From Xiphophorus maculatus (taxonomy: Eukaryota > Chordata > Actinopteri > Cyprinodontiformes > Poeciliidae), in assembly GCF_002775205.1 (NCBI RefSeq), contig NC_036445.1, positions 27,446,953-27,510,952 on the forward strand: a stretch of DNA of 64,000 nucleotides, in the 5' to 3' direction. A model generated the notes under the pieces. It did not search any database and was not told the origin of the DNA. It saw only the letters and a list, made by a program, of their open reading frames with translations. Each line of letters opens with the position of its first letter. Position 1 is the first letter of the stretch. Below, piece after piece: positions 1 to 11,408 of the stretch. Position numbers and translations under genes: made by a program.

Positions 1-125
1 GAAGTCACTCTTCCCACAGTAAAGCACAGCGGAGGTAGAATCATGCTCTGAGGATGTTTTGTTATTTGTAGGGACTTGATGAGAGGATAGATTTGGCAAG
101 TTGATGGTTGTAAACATGACAAATT
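1..125 (+). mobile_element. Degenerate Tc1-like transposase fragment
   Basis: The segment around 15-62 reads like the conserved Tc1 stretch encoding KHGGGSIMLWG, with a stop and substitutions. It is a decayed fragment cut by the window edge and has no coding capacity. Confidence 0.6.
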
Positions 126-298
126 GTGAAAAAAAATGAAATGATTTAAACTGTTTTGCAAAAGTGCTGCATCTCTTTATGTTTAGCAAATTATCACCAC
201 TATGTCACTTCACTAAACGGCATTCTCGGTACTGAACCAAAATTCTTTCTTGAAGACATCAAAAAAAAGGAAAGACACCGTTATTGAATGCTGGTAAC

Positions 299-304
299 TT
301 TATT
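299..304 (-). terminator. Polyadenylation signal of the intermediate filament gene
   Basis: An AATAAA hexamer on the minus strand lies about 230 nt past the stop codon at 536-538. This gives a short 3'UTR. It is the first good signal after the stop. Confidence 0.55.
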
Positions 305-535
305 TATGGCAGGTGGGAAAAAAGGAGGGAGTGTAAGGCACATAAAAGTTGAGAAGCCATGGCCTGTTTATTTAAATATATCTTCAGTGTGTAGCAAGGG
401 GTCATTCGTGGTTCTCTTGTCCAGGCCACAGGGCAAAGGTCAGCACCCAAACATGGGATTTCTTTTGGTCAGTGCAAAGCTCAAAGGGTATGGAGGTTTA
501 AGGGCGAGAGGAGGTCACCGGGGAGTTTGTGATCC

Positions 536-3500
536 TCACTCGACATCGGAGTCAGAGGCAGCGCCAGTGATGGTGTAGGTCTGTTCTTGGTGATCCATCT
601 CCAGCACATCATCCTCCTTTTTAACTGTTCTGCAGGGGAGGAGAAAAGAGGAGACAGAATAATGAGGAATACTCTGATAACTGGTGGCGCTCTAGTTAAA
701 ACTCATATGAACCATGAGGATTAGTGTTACCAAATTAGTTTGGTTACAGTTTCCGAGTTTGAGTCATACGTTTTAAAGAGGGTTTATTAAAAAAGTTGGG
801 AGCAGCTGTACTTTTACCTAATAAGCACTGTTCTTCTCTCTGTCAGCTCCACAGCCTGCTCCACATAGGACTCGGTGTTGCCGTCAAAACCATCCGATCC
901 AGATCCAATCTTGACACCACATATGTCACCCTTCCCTCCACCAATCCTACCAACTCCACCAACTCCGCCACCGCCTGACAGAGCAACACCCACATCGTCC
1001 CCGCCCCTCCCTGCAGGTCTGGCAGCACCTGAGATTCCTCTTCGGGTTTCAGAAAGCGTCGCTCCACGGGCTGTACCTCCATCGTCACCCATTCCACCAT
1101 CAACCCTAGTGCCCTTGCCCTCAGTTGCACCACCTCTTCCAAGTCCCATTCCAGCTGCACTCACGCCACCTGAGATGTTACCATCCAATTGTGCGCCAAC
1201 CCCACCGCTGCCACCCATTTCTCTGGAAATAAGTCCCACACCACCAACACCAGTGTCCAACCCAACACCCTTAATATCAGCTCCAGCTGCACGTACACCA
1301 CCTGCTGAGCTCAAGATGTTTCCATCTGCATGTGTTTCAACTCCACTGCTGTCACCTATTCCCCCACAGCCAAATCCTACCCCACCAACACCACTATCCA
1401 AATCAGTACTTCTGCCTTCCGTCTCACCGCCGTATCCTCTTTTGAATCCAACTCCAGCGGCACCCACACCACCTACTACCCCTGAGATGTCACCATCTGC
1501 ATGTGTTCTGATTCCACTTCTGTCCCCCAGTCCTCTATGGATAGATCCCTCACCACCAACATCAGTACCCAAGCCTGGAGTGCCAAAACCTGGACCCTCT
1601 GGACCAGCGCCTAAAACACCAGCACTAGAGCCAACTGTACCCACCTTACCAGTACCAGGACCAAAGCTACCAGAGCCAAAACCACTAGCACCAGAAGCAC
1701 TCATTCTTCCATCGGTGCCAAGACTCTCATCACCTGCTCTGACACCTACACCTCCCTGTTCAATATTTGCTCTGCCAGCGGGACTTTTCATATCACCGGT
1801 ACTCCTGCCATCCAGAACTTTTCCATCGCCAGAAAGTGATCCTGTGACTCCGGCAACCATATCCGCACTCAATCCCAAACCACCCACCATGCCTCCAACT
1901 CCTCCTCTGCCGCCTCCTATTATTGGTCCACCACCCAAACCACCAACACCATCAATGCTTCCTCCGCTAATGCTCACCCCAGCACCAATGGCGCTCATGC
2001 TACAACTGGTAACGGAGAGAGAATTCATCATGCCAGAGAGCCGCAGGTCTTCCCCCTCAATTAATTTTCTGCAAAGAGAAAACAAAATGATTTCTTCGTC
2101 TCACGGTTTACTTCAGTACACAGAGTTCATTGAAAAACCTGGCTGCTTGGGGTGTACCTGTACGTGGTGATCTCAATCTCCAAAGCCATCTTGATGTTTA
2201 AAAGTTCTTGGTACTCACGCAGGTGCAGGGCAATTTTCGTCTTGGTGGATTTTAGCTCAAGCTGCAGGGCCTCAATCCGAGCCTGTGGAAACAGATGTGC
2301 TGAGATGGTTACGTGATCGCTGTGGTGCGATCAGGTGTCCACCCTGGGACCACATGAGCCAATGTTTACCTGCAGCTCTTCCAGTTCCTTCTTGTGCTTT
2401 TCCAGTGTCTCTCGAAGCCGTGCTTCAAGGGCTTCGTTTTTGGTCCTCAGGGAGTCCAAGCCACGTTCTTTGTTTTGGATCTAGCAGTGTTTTGCAATAA
2501 ATGATGCAAAGTGCTGACAGAATGTAGAATTTCTTTTCTATTTGCGTATATCAAATTAAGATACTCACATCCTTCTTGGCCCCAGCTATTTCTTCCCTGA
2601 CACTTCGAACTTTGTCTACGTGTCTCGACGTCTTTTTTGTTAAATCTTCAAACTTGTTCTTGTACCATGAATCCATTTCCTAAGGTAGGAAATTAAGCTA
2701 GTTTAATCTGCAGTGTGTCTAAACTGCACACTGCAGATTTGTCTTGTTGCGCTTCGCAGCGACTCACCTGAAGGTTTTTGGCTGCGATGTCGTCGTATTG
2801 GGTTTGGATTTGCTTCAAAGCGCCAGCCAGGTCGGGCAGAGAGAAGGCGCTCTCGGCCGAGACGTGGGCGGCGTAGATCTGCTTCATGAGCTCTTCGATT
2901 TCCTATATGAAGAGGAGACACTTAGGAATCATTTGGGAAGGGATCATTTCTCCAGTAGACACTTCATCTACCTGCTGATGGATCCGTTTCAAGAACTCGA
3001 TTTCAACCTCCAGCTGCTCCAGCTTTTTCTCCAAGGCAATGCGGGAGGAAGTGGCTTTGTCTACATCCTGGAGACACATCACAAAGCCTTGATTGTAACG
3101 TGTTTATGATTGCAGGCTTGTCGTTAGAAGTAGAGGTTCTGGATAGAGATAAAGTAGCACTTACTGGACGGAAGGCTTCGATCTCTAACTCGGCCTTCTT
3201 TCTCAGCTCCAAGGCCTCCTCATATCGGATTTTGATTGCCTCTAGTTGACCAGCTGCAGCCTCCTTAGCAGCAAAAGAGATGTCCTGAAAATAACCAGAA
3301 GTAACTCCTTTGTGCATTAAAGGGCCAGTATTATTCTTCCAGACACATAGTGCCATATTATAGCAGAATCAAGTAATTATGTTACAGTCAGTTGTTATAC
3401 AATTACTTTATATAGCAAACATGACTTAAAAAGAAACTGACTTTGTAATTTAACGCCTGCAGATTGGGCCTCTGTCTCTTTAAGAGGTTCCTGCTCTTTC

Positions 3501-6347
3501 CAACGCTCTGCCTTGAGCAGGTCATTGCAAAATCTTCCTCTTCCTTTAGTGTTTTGTGGCGGTTTGCAAAAAAGCTGAGGTGTCCATTACCGCCATCAAC
3601 TGCAGTAGAGTGTGGACTGAAACAGCACTCTTTGTCGACGGCGGTGCTTGATTATACCACCAGTGTTGCACAGTTGAATAGTTCCCACTATTAAAGGATT
3701 TCTCAAACATGCATGAGTCAAGCCAACACTCCAGGTATAGGTTTTTGATGAGGGAATAACGTAAAGCTCAAAAAAGGCAATTTGACATAATACTGCCCAT
3801 TTAAATTTGAAGGTGAACCCAAGGAGGTGTGCGGAATGTAGCTCATGCAACCCCATTTGCATTTGCTGCACCGTCCCTCCTGCATCTGGGTGACTGTGTG
3901 CGAGCGAATGCATGAGCAAGCCGTCATCTGTGCATGAAGCATAACCGATGACAGCTGTACTCTGTGACACCTAAACGCACCGAGGCACCTCGACATTTGC
4001 CTGCCAGAAATCGGCACGTTCTACCAGGTAAAGAACCCTGAAAACACCAAGTTGACGTCTTGTAGCGTCGCTCGAGCAGAGCTTCTAAGTCAGCGAGGTG
4101 TAAAGCTTCATGCCCTACTGAACATTTGAAATGTATGGGAAAAAACAAAACAAAACAGGAGATGCAGCGTAAAATATTTTTTTTGCCTTACCCGCTGGAC
4201 TCTCATCTGATCAGCAATCTTCTTCAGCTCCTTCAGCTGCTCCTCGTAGAGCAAGCGCAGGCCCGTAGGCTTCTGGAACCTGTTCTGGTAGGCCTCGATC
4301 TCTGCTTCCAGCAACTTGTTCTTCTGCTCAAGCATTCGAACCTGCCGACACACAAAAGCGAGGCTTTACTGAGATCAGCAATCAGGAGCATACTTCTTAT
4401 GAATAGCCATTTTATTCTAGCCTGGTGTAACTAATTTAGAGCCCTGCCAGAGTATTGATTCTCTTCAGGCTTTTTAAAAAATATTGTCACATTGCAACCA
4501 CAAACCTTTAATTTGGATTTTTAGATAAAGTGGCACGTAATTGTGACGCGAAAGGGAAAATTAGACAGTTTCCAAATTGTTGTGCAAATAAAAATCTGAA
4601 CGTACGGCTGACGTTTTGAGCCATTTTTCTTTGTGTACAGCTAGGTGTCGTTTGAGGTGGGTCTCTTCCAGCTTTGCTCGTCTGGAGACATTTTCCCCTG
4701 TTCTTCTTTGTAAAATAGAGCATCTGTGAAAATCAATTTTGAAGTCCTGCCACTCTATTTGATTGGATTTAAATTTGGATTTTGACTCAATTCTGAGCAC
4801 CTTATCTAACCTGGATGAAGACACATTTGAATCATATACATAAAATTGTGCCTGCTAGCCAAAATGAGACGTTGTTATGGTGTTCGTCTACCCACAATGA
4901 ATTTGTGGAGCACCCCAATCAAAATGAGCCTTTTTGACTTTATGGGGTGTGTTTACATTTTTTTTTTTTATATTCATTAATGGAAACTGTCCCTCTTTAG
5001 CAAATAAAACAATGAATCCTGCTTTAAATTTCTTCACAACTTTCTCCCTGCCCTGTCTGTTGTGTTACTTGGTCGTCATGTTGCCGTTTCTTCTACTAAG
5101 GTTCTCCAAAAAAATAAAAAAACCAAAAATCTGAGACCTTCGCAGAATAGTTGGCATTATTCTGAGATTACATTACACAAAGACGCTCTATTTTCCATTC
5201 GCTGACTTCTGAAAGGCTCGGCTTTCAATTAGGGGTATCAGAGTAAAAGTGGATGAATACAAAAGCACTCTAAGCCTTTCAGTATTTTGTTTGTGGAAAA
5301 AAAAAGTAAAAACTTTCTTTAATTTTCCCTCCATCTGCCATGTGCTACTTTTTGTGGATTTATGAAACACCCCAGTTCGATAAATGTAACTTTTACTTTT
5401 TGGGTTGTAACATGGAGAATGATTTCAGTTCAGGAAACATTCTACCTTGTCGATGTAAACAGCCAGTCTGTCATTCAGGACGATCATCTCCTGTCTTTCG
5501 TTCGTGCGGGTGCTCAGGAACTCCTGGCTCTCAGCTGCGGCAGCGTCCAGATCCATGGGAGCTTCTCCACTTGGCCCAACACACACCATGGCTCCTGCGC
5601 TTACTCTGACGACACACATCGGTAAAGCACCACACAGTTTATATTAAACGAGAGTAGATGGGGATCAAATTTCCCACATGGACTAGAGAACATGAAACAC
5701 TGCAAAAATCTTACCAAGTATTTTTAGTCTCGTTTCTACAGCAAATGTCCTAGTACATTTGAAATAAGACAAAACTAACTTATAAGTAACTGTTCTGTGT
5801 GACACGGAAGCTTGTTTTAAGAAAATAATCCCTTAATATTGATAAAAACTAATTCCATTAGGAGGTTATTTTTATTTCACTTATAACCAGGCATTTCCCC
5901 CCTTTTTATAAGTGAAATTATATGCCAAACTACTCCTCCAACAATATTAAGGAGTTATTTATTTAAAACAAGCTCCTATTTGCTGAAAAGTTCTTTGTGA
6001 GTTAAGTTTTGTCTTATTCCAAGTATGCAAAGAAACCAGACCAAAACGCCTGCTGAAATTGTACGTTTTTACAGTGTAATTCAGCCACGTTATGTTTTTG
6101 TTGCTCTTTACCCAACGCCAGCAACGCGTGACCTCCGTGCCGCAGACACGTTCCTTCGTCCCACCGAGTCCACTCGGATGCTGCGGGACCCGGCTCTGGC
6201 CGAGTAGCCGGCGGAGGCATGGCGGACCTCCCTCCGGGTCGGGGACGGGCTGGACACCCTGACCTGGTAGGTCAAGCTGCTGCTGCTGCTGCTGCTGTCC
6301 TCAAAGTGACGGCGGTAAGACGACATTCTCTCCGGGCTGCGACTCAT
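536..6347 (-). CDS. Cytoplasmic intermediate filament protein, type III-like rod with long glycine-rich tail (862 aa, 11 exons)
   Basis: Exons in gene order: 6347-6112, 5605-5446, 4341-4192, 3284-3165, 3067-2972, 2902-2768, 2679-2569, 2480-2370, 2282-2158, 2068-818, 629-536. All junctions are GT-AG, and the lengths sum to 2589 nt without a frame break. Residues 1-121 form a Ser/Arg-rich head with a poly-Ser run. The rod (about 122-427) opens with [12 protein letters not shown], close to the type III helix-initiation motif, and closes with [20 protein letters not shown]. There is no lamin-type 42-residue insertion. The tail (about 430 aa) is Gly/Val/Ala-rich and ends in RRTVLIRTVKKED, like the vimentin/desmin tail motif, then an acidic end (SDSDVE). 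The protein should form or co-assemble into cytoplasmic filaments. It is much longer than vimentin (about 466 aa). The paralogue is not settled: a fish thread-keratin-like gene is possible, and a type II keratin is less likely given the tail motif. Confidence 0.88.
3319..3803 (-). mobile_element. Non-autonomous TIR element, 'taaagggg' family, copy 1
   Basis: Lies in intron 3 of the filament gene. Its ends are inverted: taaagggcc on the left, and the complement of taaatgggcag on the right. Read on the minus strand it aligns over its whole length with 31803-32400, including shared blocks such as tttgagaaatcctttaat, aaagagcaggaacctcttaa and cagaggccca. It has no ORF and is a two-copy interspersed family within this window. 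Confidence 0.65.
4480..4835 (+). mobile_element. Degenerate Tc1-like element, non-coding part
   Basis: Fills much of intron 2 of the filament gene. Phrases typical of fish Tc1-like elements are recognisable: attgcaaccacaaac, ttcttctttgtaaaatag and attggatttaaatttggat. No transposase ORF remains. Confidence 0.55.
5698..6076. mobile_element. Foldback MITE, 'cactgcaaaaa' family, copy 1
   Basis: Lies in intron 1 of the filament gene. It starts cactgcaaaaatcttacc and ends tttttacagtg. The halves are inverted copies: aataagacaaaactaactta on the left is matched by its near complement on the right, around 6000-6025. It has no ORF. Related copies lie at 18895, 46058, 46388 and on both sides of the L1. 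Confidence 0.7.
6277..6298 (-). repeat. Poly-serine AGC triplet run in the filament head
   Basis: About seven consecutive AGC codons encode the poly-Ser stretch in the head domain. Such runs vary readily in copy number. Confidence 0.7.
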
Positions 6348-6422
6348 TGTGGGAACTAAACTCAGCCGGGGTTTAACTGTGTAGAAATCCTTCGTTCTCC
6401 GTCCTGTCGGCCAGGAGTCGGG

Positions 6423-6430
6423 TTTTTATA
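6423..6430 (-). promoter_or_regulatory. TATA box of the intermediate filament gene
   Basis: TATAAAAA on the minus strand sits about 75 nt upstream of the ATG at 6347. That predicts transcription starting near 6395-6400 and a 5'UTR of about 50 nt. A strong TATA box is common in tissue-restricted intermediate filament genes. Confidence 0.55.
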
Positions 6431-7031
6431 CCGCCTTCATTGTCAGCGATGCTTCTGGGTCCAGCAGAACCGCCCCCAGCGCATGAGATAACACCTGTGG
6501 AATCTCGAACCTCAGCACCAGGACGGTGCTGAGGTGTCTGTCAGCTCAGATATCTGTCAGCAGCCTGTGAGGAGCGGAGCTGAGCTGGGAAAGCGGTTCG
6601 TAGTGTCAAATGTTTCCTCGGAATGCTCATTGTGATTATGTATCAGGCTGTTTTGTTTTATTAGAAATGTCGGTAATCTGACAGGTTGCGGTGCCGCGCA
6701 AGTATCAGCAGGATGACACATAGGGATCCAGTGAGAGAGGACAAAGTTAGGCGGTACACTAGGGCTGGACGATGTGGCTGGAAACATATCACGATATATT
6801 AGTAATTTTTGATTTTTTTTTTTTTTTTGTCGGTTTGGTTAAATATCTGAAATACAAGTGTGGCGTCACTTTTTGTATTTTGCCCACAGTTTTCGCTCCT
6901 GCTCTTAATTGTAACAGTTCTGAGATGGCGAAACCTTAAGCTGCTGCTGCAGGTTGTTACTAGGTAACCGAAGAGCGAGTGAGTTAAGTTGATGACACCA
7001 ACCTTGCTTAGCTGGCCATGAGAGTTTGAGC
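6431..7031. other. Intergenic DNA upstream of the filament gene
   Basis: I see no gene here. It includes an oligo-T run at about 6815-6829 and a segment near 6760-6790 (ggctggacgatgtggctgg, atatcacgatat). A related motif occurs near 7755-7795, suggesting another decayed interspersed repeat interrupted by the hAT element. Confidence 0.5.
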
Positions 7032-7039
7032 AATTAAAG

Positions 7040-7634
7040 CAGGGGTGTCCAAAGTGGGGCCCAGGGGCCATTTGTGGCCCTTGGACTGATTTTGTGTGGC
7101 CCTCCACTGCAATTAAAAACTGATACAAATCTGTCCCATAGATGCAGATGGAGACTTTTCATTTATAATTGGTGTAAATATTGTTGCCAACATAAATTTC
7201 TTACACAGGAAAATGAAAAAGCCAACTTTGCTGCATCCAAATCAGCTTTTATTCTTTCTTAAACTTGGCTAAATATAGCAAGCATTTTTGAAACAACGTG
7301 ACCCAAATCCTCTTCTTACTACTGAGAATAAATTTCTTCAACAGAACCCAAAAGAAACTGGAAACTAGACCTACGGCGTACTATGGCAAAAAAAAAAAAA
7401 AAATTGAGAGTAATCTAAAAAAACATTAGGAAATTTGCTAGAACAAGTTTTTAAAATGAATATCAGAAATTTTCTACAAAAAATGTGAACAATTCTGTAT
7501 TTCAAATGTCAAAAAAATATATCTAAAAAATTTTTAAAAAAAATTTTACTCCTTTTTGCTAAAGGCCCTAATACGCCTTGGTAAAAAAAAATATCATTTT
7601 TTTCCCACGTGACAAAAAGTTAGGATACCCCTGA
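7040..7634 (+). mobile_element. hAT-type non-autonomous transposon with 8-bp target duplication
   Basis: The terminal inverted repeats are caggggtgtccaaa (7040-7053) and the complement of caggggtatcctaa (7621-7634). The flanks aattaaag (7032-7039) and aactaaag (7635-7642) form an 8-bp target duplication with one mismatch, the size expected for hAT elements. There is no transposase ORF. Diverged relatives lie at about 21028 (plus) and 60267-60880 (minus). Confidence 0.78.
7373..7582. mobile_element. Nested MITE inside the hAT element, 'ggcgtattagggc' ends
   Basis: The left end ggcgtactatggcaaa is matched by the complement of the right end (ggcgtattagggcctt). A similar pair of ends brackets about 9838-10146. 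It is AT-rich, has no ORF, and lies within the hAT copy. Confidence 0.4.
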
Positions 7635-7642
7635 ACTAAAGA

Positions 7643-9835
7643 CCTTCCTCTGCCTACATCCCCCAGAATGCTGTGCGGTTCTGGATCAGAGTTCAGCGAA
7701 ATTATTGAGTATCCTATCAGACGTATTATCTGTTGATATTGATTACGTGTCTGTCACGATACATATTGTTATTGATTTATTGTCCAGCCCTACAGTAGGT
7801 GCAGCTCTGATGTGTTGTGCTCTGATTGGACGAGGGGCCTGGCCGAACGCTGAGCAGACAGGTGTTGTAGAAGAGCCGGGTCAAGATTTGACGTGAATTA
7901 CAACTTATTAGTCTGGTCTGTTTGAAACATATTAAAACCGGGCTGTGCAGAAAAAAAAGAGATTAGAATTAACAGGTACTATCCAAAGCGGGCGGCCATT
8001 CCTTCGCCTTGACCTCACGTCTTACAGCAGCGTGAAACATTGGAGGAAAGATGGAATCTTTCAGCCATGTGTACAATCATCCTACTACTCACTAGCTCCG
8101 TTCCAGCTCACAGTCATATAATGTTGCACATCACTATGATATTTTCTAATGTAGTTATTAAATATTTCAAGCTTCTAATTTAGTGAAGAACCCTATGCAT
8201 GCTCTATTGGTCGACTACAGACATAGAGTAGCTTCATGCGTCCTGGTGATGTTATTGTGTAAAGCTGCTTGCGCACTTACCACACTTTTTCCTTCCTCTT
8301 AACTTTCCATGATTATGTTTGGACACAGCACTCTGTGTACAGCTAGCTTCTTCAGCAAAAATCCTTTACGAACGAAATCAGTGACTGAAAATCGGCGTGA
8401 TTATGTAAGCTGTCAAATATCAACTGTGCATTAAAATTTTTGGTTTTAGTCAGAAACATCGAAATGAACAGGAACGAACACGCAGAGTACAACACTTCTT
8501 GCGCAATCAATGCAAATTTCAGTAAGAAAATGTGAAAACTGAAAATGCTCCTTGTGTTCGAAGCAGTGAAATCACAATAAATTGACGATTTTATGACACT
8601 AAAGGTCAAGATTCTTTGTTGCCAATCACACGGAAAGATAACATTAAGACATTAGCTAGTTTAGAAGAAAAACAGGACAAAATCAAATCAAGATTAGCCA
8701 ATAAATGAAGAAAGATTATGGTAGACGGGCTACATCTTTTTCAGAGACTTTACAGACTTGTCTAGAGACTTATGGTAGACTTTCCTTAGCGACAGTTGTG
8801 CCTAAAATTACACATACCCCCAGAAGACTGAGGTTTAAAGCTCAATTAGTTTGCACATAATGTAAAAAGAAACCTTGACATTATTATCTTTGAAGAGATG
8901 CATTTGCAATTAGAAACAAACTTACTGGTTGAAATATATACATATATATAAGTCCAAATAAAATAACTTTCATAGTCTCTACAAAGCAAATAGGACAAAA
9001 ATAAAGAGCAAATCTCATAAAATACCAAATGATTTTTTTTTCCATATGTGCTTCTGAAGCACTAGTTGAATGATCACGTTCCGTACCTGTGGCGTTTAAC
9101 GTGGTCAGGAATAGTATCGGTGCAACAGAGCCAGATTATTTGCTCATATATCTGGGAAGTCACGCCGAGTTCATTTTCATTTCACTGCCAATGGCTCGGA
9201 GTCAACAAGCTGCCTCTAAGATTTGGAATAAACAGAAACAATGACCAGAATGAACTGGACTACGATTACCGTTTGAGCTCTTCTAGGGATTTGAAACTCT
9301 AGAGTGAACAACAGAATGACATCCCGCGTGTTTTGTTTCAGAGACAGACTAGTCAGCCGAAGACAAAACCTGTTTGTCATGGCGGGCGGTTGATGGGGGG
9401 AACCTGTTGACGGTTCCTGTAGGGTCAGTGGCAAATTCATCCCCACACACACAGTTTCTATTAGATATGAACCTTCAACACAGTAGATCATCGTGGCAAC
9501 AGCAGCTGTCACCCCACAGCCTCTCCACGTCTATTTATATCCGACTCTGGACACTAAATGTCCTCTCAGGTCAGCTCCACTGGACACGTCCAACAATGTC
9601 CCGCAGCAGACAGTGGGGGAAAAAAAAGAAGAAAAGACGAAACGTTTTTTTTTTTTTTCTACAGAGTTAAAATATGGATTTTATTAAATCGTTGGCTTTG
9701 GTAGGAGATACAGAGATTGTTTACTTGTTAGATATTTAACAACCAAAATTTTATACATTTGTATTGTTTTTTTTCTATGGTTTTTTGTAACACTCTGAAC
9801 ATTGGAAGATAAATATTCACCTGGAATAAGTAAGA
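7643..9835. other. Intergenic DNA without a recognised gene
   Basis: Both strands are AT-rich with only short unlinked ORFs and no splice-consistent coding segment. There is a small TA-rich tract near 8933-8950. Nothing here supports a gene. Confidence 0.5.
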
Positions 9836-9837
9836 CA

Positions 9838-10146
9838 GCGTGTTAGGGCCGCGTTAAGTACACTTGCGAGAAAAATAATATGTTTTATTAATCTTAGAAA
9901 TGTTCTCGAAAAAAATTGTCGACTTTGGGAGCACAGAAATTTCCGAGTTTTTTTTCCTAGAAACTTTTTGAGATTAATAAAAAAATTCTTGACTTTTTCT
10001 TTTTTCTTGCAAATTTTAAACTTTTGGAAGTCAGAAATGTACAATCTTTTTTCCTACAAAATATCTAAGATTAATCTAAACATTTCAGAGTTTGTTTCAC
10101 AAATGTACTCTTTTTTTCTTTTCTCCAATGGCCCTAACGCGTCGTT
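9838..10146. mobile_element. MITE-like AT-rich element with 'gttagggcc' inverted ends
   Basis: The left end is gtgttagggccgcg, and the complement of the right end reads gcgttagggccattgg. The interior is rich in short T/A-run repeats. It resembles the unit nested in the hAT copy at 7373-7582. Confidence 0.4.
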
Positions 10147-11408
10147 GTAAATAACCATCTCTTCTAGGAATAAAACAAAGCTAAAAACGGGTTTCCGAAT
10201 GCTGCTTGGAGCCATTTCCCAGTTTTATTTTTGGCATTTGAACCAACTTTTAAACTCTTACCTCTAACAAATAGGAAATATGAAATAATATTTCCAATAT
10301 TAATGCTAATTCTGTCAAGATGAGTTTGTGAATTTTGGTGCCGTTATGTCATAACGGCGACTCCATCCTGCCTGTTCAGTCAGTTCAACTGGATCAGTTC
10401 AACCTGAGTATGAAGTTGTCTAAAGTTTACAAAATTAGTGTACATTCAGTTAGTAAGTGAACAACAAAAAAGCAAAAATAAACTGATGAGTAAAATGTTA
10501 AAATCAAGGCACCATGTGGCAAATCAAGCATAAAGTACAGCAATTAAAAATAAATACATGCAAAAACCACTGCATATTATAAAGCATTGTTAGATTATTT
10601 TCTTTTAGCCTGTAAGAATATTCTAGAAAAAAAAGAATTTTTACAACCAGTTTCAGTTTCCAGAATTATCTAGACTTGAAAAATTATTGAATAAATTCCA
10701 AGAAATAGATAATTTCATGCAGTTCTTCACTAATAAGAACATATGAAAACAAATCAAGCACTTTCTTTCAACAATGTAAAGAGTTGCACAGATGAATCTT
10801 AGTGAAATTGTCAAGTGCAAAAAACGTTGCAAGTGACTTCAAGTAGAATTACATTGGATCCAAAACGTTCAGCAGCGCATGACATGTTTATTGAGCCCTA
10901 TGGTTTTTACTCTTTGGATTCACAGTTGGGTAAAATTTAAGCTACGACACACACACACACACACATTTTCAAGTTAAGTTGAAATATTAATTTCATTCTT
11001 TAGTATGTGACTCTCCAATACGAGGTGAAACCCGCATAACTAGAGGGAGAATAAAATATCAGTTTATTAATGTCTTCTTTTTCTTTTACAAATAAAAATC
11101 TGAAAAGTGTGGCATGCTTTTCTATTCAGCCCGATTAACACTGACACCGAAAAATGGAATTCCAGCGCAATTCACTCACAAAGCCCTTTTGTCATATTAT
11201 TGCATAGCAGTAAACAAAACGCCACCTGCTTGGTCAACTTGAAGAACTCAGACTGAAGTTTGGAGGAATTGGGTTTTAATCCCTACAGCGGAGCTCCGGG
11301 GACTTACAGGACCAATACCGAGGTGACAGAAAGCGGAGGAACTAGGTCGCCAGCTTGTCTCGGCTGTGATCGCACTCATCGTAACTTCTTCTTTCCAAAA
11401 TGTGTGGA
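10147..11408. other. Intergenic DNA and probable tstd3 3'UTR
   Basis: Contains a short CA microsatellite (10949-10967). A minus-strand AATAAA at 11062-11067 is a plausible polyadenylation signal for tstd3, about 340 nt past its stop. No other gene is evident. Confidence 0.45.

Noticed and set aside
875-2170. 431-codon proline-rich frame on the plus strand
   Set aside because: It is the antisense reading of the glycine-rich filament tail exon (Gly codons read as Pro). It has no promoter or splice context, and the minus strand has a full gene model.
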